Assembly: GCA_003500165.1 (NCBI GenBank)
Contig: DNSZ01000325.1
Coordinates: 1-5,641 of the forward strand
Source of the DNA: Paracoccaceae bacterium
Lineage (GTDB): Bacteria > Pseudomonadota > Alphaproteobacteria > Rhodobacterales > Rhodobacteraceae
DNA: 5,641 nucleotides
Reading direction: 5' to 3'
Position 1 is the stretch's first letter; each line of letters begins with the position of its first letter. Position numbers and translations under genes: made by a program. Below are positions 1-4,884 of this stretch, piece by piece. The notes under the pieces are model-generated. The model was not told where the DNA came from. It saw nothing but the letters and a program-made list of their open reading frames with translations, and made no database searches.

Positions 1-1
1 G

Positions 2-550
2 CGTCCGGGCGGCCTGGTAGACACCTGGGACCAGGGCGCACAACCGGTGCGGTGGGTGACCAGCACCCCGCGGTCGCTGGCGGACCTGGTGACGAACCCG
101 AAATGGCGGCCGGTGCGCATCCCGGCCGGTGCGCTGGGGCACAAGCAACCGGCGACGGACCTTTATGTCTCGCGCCAGCACCGGATGCTGATCAACGGGG
201 AAAAGGCCATGCGCCGCTATGGCTGCGCCCGCAAATTTTTGCCCGCAAAGGATTTGATCGGCTGGCGGGGGATCGAATTGTGCCCGCCCAAAGCGGTGAC
301 CTATCACCACATCGCGCTCGATCCTTATGCCATGCTGGTCGCCAATGGCACCCCGGCCGAAAGCTTCTGGCCCGGGCCCGAGGCGCTGAAGACGCTCGGC
401 GCGGACGAACGCGCCTGCCTGGCCGCGGCCTGCCCGGGGCCGATGACGACCGCCGCCGCGTATTGCGCGGGGCCGGTGATGACCGCCGCTGCGGCCTGGT
501 TTCGACCGGCTTCGCGAAATCTGGCCAGCCCCCGCGGTCGGTCCGGATAG
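2..550 (+). CDS. Hint-domain (Hedgehog/intein, Hint_2-type) protein, C-terminal part, 5' end outside window
   Basis: The frame is open from base 2 and ends at TAG 548-550, giving 182 visible residues; the start lies upstream. Directly visible Hint_2-like blocks are GGLVDTWDQGAQPVRWV (residues 3-19, the usual 'G.LV.T.D.G.QPVRWV' start of the fold), LYVSRQHRMLI (54-64, with the conserved His60-Arg61) and YHHIALDPYAMLVANG followed by TPAESFWPG (101-125). In Rhodobacterales such domains often sit at the C-terminus of secreted or RTX-like proteins or occur alone. The family shares the self-processing intein/hedgehog fold, but activity of these bacterial versions is mostly unproven. After about residue 145 the sequence departs from the family: an 11-codon imperfect tandem duplication (431-493) is followed by a basic tail, and the usual 'EARVL'-like end is not seen in any frame. 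Family assignment is firm; the tail may be altered by a frameshift or may simply be divergent. Confidence 0.85.
   Translation, partial: RPGGLVDTWDQGAQPVRWVTSTPRSLADLVTNPKWRPVRIPAGALGHKQPATDLYVSRQHRMLINGEKAMRRYGCARKFLPAKDLIGWRGIELCPPKAVTYHHIALDPYAMLVANGTPAESFWPGPEALKTLGADERACLAAACPGPMTTAAAYCAGPVMTAAAAWFRPASRNLASPRGRSG
431..493 (+). repeat. Imperfect 33-base tandem duplication inside the Hint gene tail
   Basis: Bases 431-463 and 464-493 encode CPGPMTTAAAY and CAGPVMTAAA in the same frame. Both begin TGCSCGGGGCCG and continue with ATGACSACCGCCGC-like sequence, so the unit of 11 codons appears duplicated and then diverged. It lies just downstream of the recognisable Hint fold and makes an Ala/Thr-rich spacer. 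It could be a slippage product with no function. Confidence 0.55.
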
Positions 551-673
551 CGCGGTTTGATGTCGCCAAGGTGGGTCACGGAAGCGGCCCGCCTGAATGC
601 GGTTTTCGGGCTGGGCGTTGCCGGCCGTCCGGGCTGGCGGAAATGCAACGCCGAACCGGACGGGAAGCGCGGC

Positions 674-943
674 ATGGATGCCGAAGCTTCGGTCATGGCC
701 TGGGCCCCTCTTCCTGCGCGCCTGGCCGCTCCGGGCGGCGCCGACCCTCCCCCCATTGACCACTGCACCCTGCGGCTGCGCGCGGGGAACCGCAATCGCG
801 CCCACTTCCGCTTCGGTGGCCAGAACCGCAAGGGGGCGACGCTGCGCACCCGCTTCGACAGCCAGATCGAATATGGGCGCAGCGGCGACTGGGCCGACCC
901 GATCAACTTGAAGTTGATCGCGCTGGACCTGCAGCCGGGATGA
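674..943 (+). CDS. Small unrecognised ORF, or C-terminal remnant of a larger gene
   Basis: The frame ends at TGA 941-943 and can start at ATG 674 (89 aa), preceded by a weak GGGAAG 6 bases upstream. An earlier TTG/ATG at 557/560 lies in the same frame. The frame is also that of the Hint gene, so only the TAG at 548-550 separates the two. From about residue 30 the codons are almost all G/C-ended, as in the real genes here, which favours coding. The last 60 residues look like a compact beta-rich domain: CTLRLRAGN at 31-39, then ATLRTRFDSQIEYG (55-68), GDWADPINLKLIALDL (71-86). Residues before about 25 are Ala/Pro-rich and unconvincing. I do not recognise a family. It may be an intact small protein, the detached end of the Hint protein, or a decayed gene. 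Confidence 0.4.
   Translation: MDAEASVMAWAPLPARLAAPGGADPPPIDHCTLRLRAGNRNRAHFRFGGQNRKGATLRTRFDSQIEYGRSGDWADPINLKLIALDLQPG
901..919. repeat. Perfect 19-base palindrome
   Basis: The arms GATCAACTT and AAGTTGATC (9 bases each) flank a single central G. It lies inside the 3' part of the small ORF, where it encodes INLKLIA, about 25 bases before the stop. As DNA it could be a protein-binding dyad. As RNA a one-base loop is impossible, so the hairpin would open to a stem of about 7-8 base pairs. Coding constraint alone could also produce it. Confidence 0.6.
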
Positions 944-950
944 CCAGTTG

Positions 951-983
951 CCTTGAAACCCGCCTTGAACCCGCCTTCAAACG
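951..983. repeat. Three-copy degenerate short repeat (10-12 bases)
   Basis: Head-to-tail copies are CCTTGAAACCCG (951-962), CCTTGAACCCG (963-973) and CCTTCAAACG (974-983). The second and third copies also contain TTGAA/TTCAA arms (965-969 and 976-980) that could pair. The repeat starts 7 bases after the stop of the small ORF and lies before the putative terminator. No function can be assigned. Confidence 0.5.
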
Positions 984-992
984 AGCTCGGAT

Positions 993-1028
993 CCGGGGCG
1001 GTTGATAGACCGCGGGCGCCGGGTTTTT
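993..1028 (+). terminator. Possible Rho-independent terminator
   Basis: GCGGT (998-1002) pairs with ACCGC (1009-1013) around a six-base loop. An outer CCGG (993-996) can pair with CCGG (1019-1022), and TTTTT follows at 1024-1028. The internal loop is asymmetric and the inner stem is short, so this is not canonical. The position fits well: it follows the last upstream reading frame and precedes the leader of the ybjN-proC operon. Confidence 0.4.
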
Positions 1029-1031
1029 GCA

Positions 1032-1057
1032 AGTTTGCATCGAAAGTGTCGCAAACT
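1032..1057 (+). repeat. Inverted repeat A (7-base arms, 12-base loop)
   Basis: AGTTTGC (1032-1038) and GCAAACT (1051-1057) are exact reverse complements around a 12-base loop (1039-1050). The last eight loop bases, AAAGTGTC (1043-1050), are the exact reverse complement of GACACTTT (1115-1122) in the loop of inverted repeat B. It lies in an AT-richer non-coding stretch upstream of the YbjN gene. It could be an RNA hairpin or a DNA operator. Confidence 0.5.
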
Positions 1058-1061
1058 CGGT

Positions 1062-1083
1062 TCGAAGCCACATCGAAGCCACA
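1062..1083. repeat. Perfect 11-base tandem repeat
   Basis: TCGAAGCCACA occurs at 1062-1072 and again at 1073-1083 with no gap and no mismatch. A related TCGAAA sits at 1040-1045. The 11-base period is close to one helical turn, which would place both copies on the same DNA face. The repeat lies between inverted repeats A and B. Confidence 0.7.
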
Positions 1084-1101
1084 ACGGACGGCTCTGATCA
1101 A

Positions 1102-1140
1102 CGCATCCGAAAAAGACACTTTACATACAAATCGGATGCG
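1102..1140 (+). repeat. Inverted repeat B (9-base perfect arms, 21-base loop)
   Basis: CGCATCCGA (1102-1110) and TCGGATGCG (1132-1140) are exact reverse complements around an A-rich loop (1111-1131). The loop contains GACACTTT (1115-1122), complementary to the loop of inverted repeat A, and TTTACA (1120-1125), a weak -35-like hexamer with no convincing -10 at 16-18 bases. This block is about 47% GC (1081-1140) against the very GC-rich genes around it. Possible roles are a structured leader RNA, a small RNA, or an operator. Confidence 0.55.
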
Positions 1141-1198
1141 GACACCATATCTGGTAAGGCGCTGCCGCTCAGCCGACAACGTCTTGGATCATAGCCCA

Positions 1199-1227
1199 GC
1201 CCGTAGTGGGCGCATCCCGATACGGGC
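1199..1227 (+). promoter_or_regulatory. Hairpin-forming leader just upstream of the YbjN gene
   Basis: GCCCGTA (1199-1205) pairs exactly with TACGGGC (1221-1227), and GGG (1208-1210) can pair with CCC (1216-1218) inside it. It ends 19 bases before the chosen ATG at 1247. There is no T run after it, so it is not a classical terminator. A leader hairpin affecting stability or initiation is possible but unproven. Confidence 0.4.
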
Positions 1228-1246
1228 CATAACAGCAGAGGCCGCC

Positions 1247-1750
1247 ATGCCGATCCTCGAGCAGTATCCCCACACCGACGACATTCACCCGATCGACATC
1301 GTCGAGACCCTGGCCGAGCACAACGACTGGGATTTCGACCGCATCGGCCACGACCAGATCGCCATGGCCATGGAGGGCAGCTGGCGGACCTATTCGCTGA
1401 CGCTGGCCTGGGCGCCCGCCGACGAGACGCTGCGGCTGATCTGCACCTTCGAGATGGAGCCGCCCGAAGCGGCGCTGCCAGGGCTTTACGAGGCGCTGAA
1501 CCGGGCCAACGATCTGTGCTGGGCGGGCGCCTTCAGCTTCTGGCAGGAACAGAAGCTGATGGTCTATCGTTACGGGCTGGTGCTGGCCGGCGGGGCAAGC
1601 GCGGGGCCCGAGCAGATCGACCGGATGCTGATGGCCGCGGTACTGAACTGCGAACGGTTCTACCCGGCGTTCCAGCTTGTCTCCTGGGCCGGGCGGGCGC
1701 CCGCCGAGGCGATGGATGTCGCCATTGCCGAGGCCTATGGCCGCGCCTAG
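1247..1750 (+). CDS. YbjN-domain-containing protein
   Basis: This 167-residue acidic cytosolic protein starts at ATG 1247. That start is chosen because family-like sequence begins at MPILEQY and everything upstream in the frame is non-coding in character; GCAGAGG 6 bases before it is a modest ribosome binding site. The pattern fits the YbjN family (a CesT/type-III-chaperone-like fold): an N-terminal helix (HPIDIVETLAEHNDWDF, 14-30), then beta strands around SWRTYSLTLAW (45-55) and TLRLICTFEME (61-71), then the helix pair from LPGLYEALNRAND (77-89), and YRYGLVLAGG with PEQIDRMLMAAVLNCERFYPAF (107-142). The molecular function is unknown. In E. coli ybjN overexpression affects motility and stress traits. 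It is 30 bases upstream of proC and probably the first gene of that operon. Confidence 0.85.
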   Translation: MPILEQYPHTDDIHPIDIVETLAEHNDWDFDRIGHDQIAMAMEGSWRTYSLTLAWAPADETLRLICTFEMEPPEAALPGLYEALNRANDLCWAGAFSFWQEQKLMVYRYGLVLAGGASAGPEQIDRMLMAAVLNCERFYPAFQLVSWAGRAPAEAMDVAIAEAYGRA

Positions 1751-1780
1751 GGTTGCGCCGGTCCGACAAGGGAGCCGGCG

Positions 1781-2605
1781 ATGCCGTTTGACGCGATGAA
1801 TCGCCGCGGCCTGGTGCTGCTGGGCTGCGGCAAGATGGGGCAGGCGCTGCTCGACGGTTGGCTGGCCGGCGGGCTGGCACCGGCGGCTGTCAGCGTCCTC
1901 GATCCGGCCCCGTCGGAACGGTTGCAGGAACTGGCCGCACAGGGCCTGCGGTTGAACGGCGATCTGCCGGCGGCCCCGGCCGCCTGCCTGCTGGCGGTGA
2001 AGCCCCAGCAAATGGCCGATGCGCTGCCCCGGGTCGCCCAGCTGGCGGGGGGCGACACGGTTTTCGTCTCGATCGCGGCGGGGACCACGCTGGCGGCGCT
2101 GGAGGCCGGGCTGGGCGCGCCGGCGCCCATCATCCGCGCGATGCCCAACACCCCGGCCGCGATCGGCCGCGGGATCACTGCGCTGGTCGGCAATGCCCGC
2201 GCCGACGGTGCGGCGCTGGCGCTGGCCGAAACGCTGATGGCGGCCGTCGGACAGACGGTGCGGCTCGATGGCGAGGCGCAGATGGACGCGGTCACCGCGC
2301 TCTCAGGCTCGGGGCCGGGCTATGTGTTCCAGATGATCGAGGCGCTGGCCGAAGCGGGCGCGGCCGAGGGGCTGCCGCCGGACCTGGCGATGCGTCTGGC
2401 GATTGCCACCGTCGCCGGGGCGGGCGCGCTGGCCGAGGCGTCGGATGCCACCCCTGCGGCCCTGCGCGAGGCCGTCACCAGCCCGGGCGGGACGACCCAG
2501 GCGGGGCTTGCCGTGCTGCGGGAAACCGGCGGCCTGCCCGATCTGATGCGCCGGGCGGTTGCCGCGGCGGCCGGACGGTCGCGCGAATTGCGGGGCGATG
2601 CATGA
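1781..2605 (+). CDS. proC: Pyrroline-5-carboxylate reductase
   Basis: It catalyses the last step of proline biosynthesis, reducing 1-pyrroline-5-carboxylate to L-proline with NAD(P)H in the cytosol. The 274 residues match the usual length. An N-terminal Rossmann motif LLGCGKMG (13-20) is followed by LAVKPQ (71-76), IRAMPNTPAAIGRG (118-131), the ALSGSGPGYVF segment (173-183) that begins the helical dimerisation domain, and the family signature VTSPGGTTQAGL (232-243). The start at ATG 1781 has AAGGGAG (1768-1774) 6 bases upstream; an internal ATG at 1796 is less well placed. The gene ends in an ATGA overlap with the next gene, indicating translational coupling. Nothing needed for activity appears to be missing. 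Confidence 0.97.
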   Translation: MPFDAMNRRGLVLLGCGKMGQALLDGWLAGGLAPAAVSVLDPAPSERLQELAAQGLRLNGDLPAAPAACLLAVKPQQMADALPRVAQLAGGDTVFVSIAAGTTLAALEAGLGAPAPIIRAMPNTPAAIGRGITALVGNARADGAALALAETLMAAVGQTVRLDGEAQMDAVTALSGSGPGYVFQMIEALAEAGAAEGLPPDLAMRLAIATVAGAGALAEASDATPAALREAVTSPGGTTQAGLAVLRETGGLPDLMRRAVAAAAGRSRELRGDA

Positions 2606-2943
2606 CCGCCGAGGCCAGCTTTGACGATTTCCTGAAGATCGACATCCGCGCCGGCCGGGTGGTCCGGGCCGAACCCTTCCCCGAGGCGCGCAAACCGTCG
2701 ATCAAGCTGTGGATCGATTTCGGGCCCGAAATCGGCGAAAGGCAAAGCGCCGCCCAGATCACCGTGCACTACACCCCCAGGGGGCTGATCGGCCGGCAGG
2801 TGCTGGCGGTGGTGAACTTTCCGCCCCGCCGCATCGCCGGTTTCAAATCCGAGGTTCTGGTGCTGGGCGTGTCCGACACCCAGGACGCGGTGGTGCTGAT
2901 CGCCCCCGATCGCCCCGTACCCCAAGGAGGGAGGCTGCATTGA
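2602..2943 (+). CDS. csaA: CsaA-like tRNA-binding-domain protein
   Basis: This 113-residue protein consists of a single OB-fold tRNA-binding domain. Family features visible are FDDFLKIDIRAGRVVRAEPFP (about 7-27, 'F..L.IDIR.G.V..AE.F'), ARKPSIKLWIDFGPEIG (29-45), then SAAQIT (49-54), GRQVLAVVNFPPRRIAGFKSE (64-84), and a final VLVLGV strand (85-90). This is the CsaA subgroup: homodimeric, reported in Bacillus subtilis as a SecA/preprotein-binding, chaperone-like protein, and related to the C-terminal domain of MetRS/Trbp111. The role in alphaproteobacteria is not established. Its ATG overlaps the proC stop by 4 bases and its stop overlaps the TTG start of the next gene, so it is almost certainly cotranscribed with both. 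Confidence 0.9.
   Translation: MTAEASFDDFLKIDIRAGRVVRAEPFPEARKPSIKLWIDFGPEIGERQSAAQITVHYTPRGLIGRQVLAVVNFPPRRIAGFKSEVLVLGVSDTQDAVVLIAPDRPVPQGGRLH
2924..2930 (+). promoter_or_regulatory. Strong Shine-Dalgarno that fixes a TTG start
   Basis: AAGGAGG lies 9 bases before TTG 2940, inside the last codons of the csaA-like gene. It is the strongest ribosome binding site in the window. No ATG in this frame lies near it; the next is deep inside the conserved domain. This supports TTG 2940 as the dehydrogenase start. Confidence 0.8.
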
Positions 2944-3893
2944 CCAAGCTGTTGATCACCCGAAGGCTGCCCGAAGCCAATCTGGAAACCGCCCAGGCCG
3001 AGTTCGACGTCACCCTGCGCTATGCCGAGGCGCCGCTGACCCCCGAAGAGGCGCGCGCCGCACTGGCCGAATACGACGCGATCCTGCCCACGCTGGGCGA
3101 TGCGTTCACGGCCGCGGCATTCGCCGACCCGGACCCGCGCTGCCGGATCGTCGCCAATTTCGGGGTCGGCTACAACCATATCGACGTGGCGGCGGCAAAG
3201 GCGCGCGGCATCACCGTCACCAACACCCCGGGCGCGGTGACCGATGCCACCGCCGACATCGCGCTGACCCTGATCCTGATGACCGCGCGTCGCGCCGGCG
3301 AAGGCGAAAGGCTGGTCCGCGCCGGCGGCTGGCGCGGCTGGCAGCCGACCCAGATGCTGGGCATGCATGTCACCGGCAAGACGCTTGGCGTGATCGGCAT
3401 GGGCCGGATCGGCCAGGCCATCGCCCGGCGCTGCCATGCCGGCTTTGGCATGGATGTGGTGTTTCACAACCGCTCGACCCTGCCCGAGCTTTCGGTCGCG
3501 GCGCGCCAGCTCGATTCGGCCCGGGCGGTCGCTGCGGCCGCCGACATTCTGGTGGTCGCGGTGCCCGGCGGGGCCGAAACCCACCATCTGGTCGGCCAGG
3601 ACGTGTTCGAGGCGATGCCGCCGCATGCGATCTTCGTCAACATCGCGCGCGGCGATGTGGTCGACGAGGCGGCGCTGATCGCGGCGCTGGCGGCGGGTCG
3701 GATCGCCGGCGCGGGGCTTGATGTCTATGAGTTCGAGCCGAAGGTGCCCCGCGCCCTGACAGAGATGGAAAACGTCACGCTGCTGCCGCATCTGGGCACC
3801 GCGGCGCTGGAGGTGCGCGAGGCGATGGGGCAGCTGGCGCTCGACAACCTTTTCGCCTTCTTCAACGGCGATCCGGTGCCCAACCCGGTGTGA
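2940..3893 (+). CDS. D-2-hydroxyacid dehydrogenase, probable glyoxylate/hydroxypyruvate reductase (D-glycerate dehydrogenase)
   Basis: The 317-residue enzyme (from TTG 2940) has the normal length for the family, which reduces 2-keto acids such as glyoxylate and hydroxypyruvate with NAD(P)H. The lid segment VANFGVGYNHIDVAAA (71-86) and NTPGAVTDATADIALTLIL (95-113) precede the nucleotide-binding motif GVIGMGRIGQAIARR (150-164). The catalytic triad is complete: Arg237 in NIARGDVVDE, Glu266 in DVYEFEP, and His284 in LLPHLGTA. The spacing Arg to Glu of 29 equals that in phosphoglycerate dehydrogenase. The second-strand end reads VVFHNRS (173-179), with Asn-Arg where NAD enzymes carry Asp, which suggests NADP(H) preference (inference). 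Exact substrate cannot be fixed from sequence. It overlaps csaA by 4 bases (TTGA) and is the last gene of the cluster; 88 non-coding bases follow. Confidence 0.92.
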   Translation: MTKLLITRRLPEANLETAQAEFDVTLRYAEAPLTPEEARAALAEYDAILPTLGDAFTAAAFADPDPRCRIVANFGVGYNHIDVAAAKARGITVTNTPGAVTDATADIALTLILMTARRAGEGERLVRAGGWRGWQPTQMLGMHVTGKTLGVIGMGRIGQAIARRCHAGFGMDVVFHNRSTLPELSVAARQLDSARAVAAAADILVVAVPGGAETHHLVGQDVFEAMPPHAIFVNIARGDVVDEAALIAALAAGRIAGAGLDVYEFEPKVPRALTEMENVTLLPHLGTAALEVREAMGQLALDNLFAFFNGDPVPNPV

Positions 3894-3981
3894 CAGTCCG
3901 GCGCGGGGCGCGATTGCCCTCTGGAAAATCCCGCCCGCTCCGGCGCAGTCTGGGGGTGACGGAATTCGGCGGAGAACGGGC

Positions 3982-4872
3982 ATGAGCGGCGCGAAAACGA
4001 AAATCGGGGTGATCGGCGGCAGCGGCGTCTACGAGATCGGCGGGCTGGAAGGCGCCGAATGGGTCACGGTGGACAGCCCCTGGGGCACGCCATCGGATCA
4101 GATCCTCACCGGCACGCTGAATGGGGTCGGCATGGCGTTTCTGCCGCGCCACGGGCGGGGCCATGTGCATTCCCCCAGCACCGTGCCCTATCGCGCCAAT
4201 ATCGACGCGCTGAAACGGCTGGGTGCCACGGATGTCATCTCGGTCTCGGCCTGCGGCTCGTTCCGCGAGGCAATGGCGCCGGGCGATTTCGTGATCGTCG
4301 ACCAGTTCATCGACCGCACCTTTGCGCGCGAGAAGAGCTTCTTCGGCACCGGCTGCGTCGCGCATGTGTCGGTCGCCCATCCGGTGTGCCCGCGGCTGGG
4401 CGATGCCTGCGAGGCAGCGGCCCGCGCCGAAGGGATCACCGTGCATAGGGGCGGCACCTATCTGGCGATGGAGGGGCCGCAATTCTCGTCGCTGGCCGAA
4501 TCGAAGCTCTATCGCGATGTCTGGGGCTGCCATGTGATCGGCATGACCAACATGCCCGAGGCCAAACTCGCCCGCGAGGCCGAATTGTGCTATGCCTCGG
4601 TCGCCATGGTCACCGATTATGACAGCTGGCACCCCGACCATGGCGCGGTCGATATCGCCGAGATCGTCGCGACCCTTGGCGCCAATGCCGACAAGGCGCG
4701 TGCGCTGGTCGCCCGGCTGCCCGGGCTTCTGGGCGCTGACCGCGCGCCTTGCCCCGCCGGCTGCGACCGGGCGCTTGACTTCGCGATCCTGACCGCGCCC
4801 GAAAAGCGCGACCCGGCGCTTCTGGCCAGGCTCGACGCGGTGGCCGGCCGGGTGCTGGCACCTAACGGCTGA
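3982..4872 (+). CDS. mtnP: S-methyl-5'-thioadenosine phosphorylase
   Basis: It cleaves 5'-methylthioadenosine with phosphate to adenine and 5-methylthioribose-1-phosphate, feeding methionine and adenine salvage in the cytosol. Related enzymes can also act on 5'-deoxyadenosine. The 296 residues match the family. Motifs in order: IGGSGVY (11-17, phosphate-binding Ser14); FLPRHGRGHVHSPSTVPYRA (53-72, Arg56-His57); SACGSF (89-94); MEGPQFSSLAESK (163-175); IGMTNMPEAKLAREAELCYA (186-205); and VTDYDSW (210-216). The TDYD aspartates mark a 6-aminopurine phosphorylase and not a guanosine/inosine type, which carries Asn. The start at ATG 3982 has GGAGA 6 bases upstream. The 88-base gap before it probably holds its promoter, but I see no convincing -35/-10 pair. 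Confidence 0.96.
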   Translation: MSGAKTKIGVIGGSGVYEIGGLEGAEWVTVDSPWGTPSDQILTGTLNGVGMAFLPRHGRGHVHSPSTVPYRANIDALKRLGATDVISVSACGSFREAMAPGDFVIVDQFIDRTFAREKSFFGTGCVAHVSVAHPVCPRLGDACEAAARAEGITVHRGGTYLAMEGPQFSSLAESKLYRDVWGCHVIGMTNMPEAKLAREAELCYASVAMVTDYDSWHPDHGAVDIAEIVATLGANADKARALVARLPGLLGADRAPCPAGCDRALDFAILTAPEKRDPALLARLDAVAGRVLAPNG

Positions 4873-4884
4873 ACGGGGCGTCTG

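Noticed and set aside
982..994. CGAGCTCGGATCC resembles part of a cloning-vector polylinker (SacI-BamHI).
   Set aside because: Only 13 bases match, the flanks are not vector-like, and adjacent sequence continues in natural repeats; coincidence is the simplest reading.
1057..1070. GGTTCGAAGCC looks like a tRNA T-arm, suggesting a tRNA remnant or attachment site.
   Set aside because: The flanking bases do not form the 5-base T-stem and no anticodon or acceptor arms are found upstream.
951..1083. Short repeats considered as a CRISPR-like array.
   Set aside because: The units are 10-12 bases, tandem without spacers, and degenerate; there are no cas genes in the window.
1120..1151. Possible sigma-70 promoter TTTACA with CATATC.
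   Set aside because: The spacer is 20 bases and neither box is strong; kept only as a remark, not as a feature.
325..1179. Long open frame on the minus strand across the Hint tail and the gap.
   Set aside because: Its product is Arg/Ser/Pro-rich with no recognisable motif, and it is antisense to the real Hint gene; a typical GC-rich shadow frame.
3894..3981. Possible terminator or promoter between the dehydrogenase and mtnP, including a TCCGGCGC direct repeat (3897-3904, 3939-3946).
   Set aside because: Pairing is weak (GCGGGG with CCCGC over a long loop), there is no T run, and no acceptable -35/-10 pair was found.
2769..3983. 404-codon open frame on the minus strand opposite the dehydrogenase.
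   Set aside because: The opposite strand carries a complete enzyme with intact catalytic residues; the antisense product shows no family pattern.
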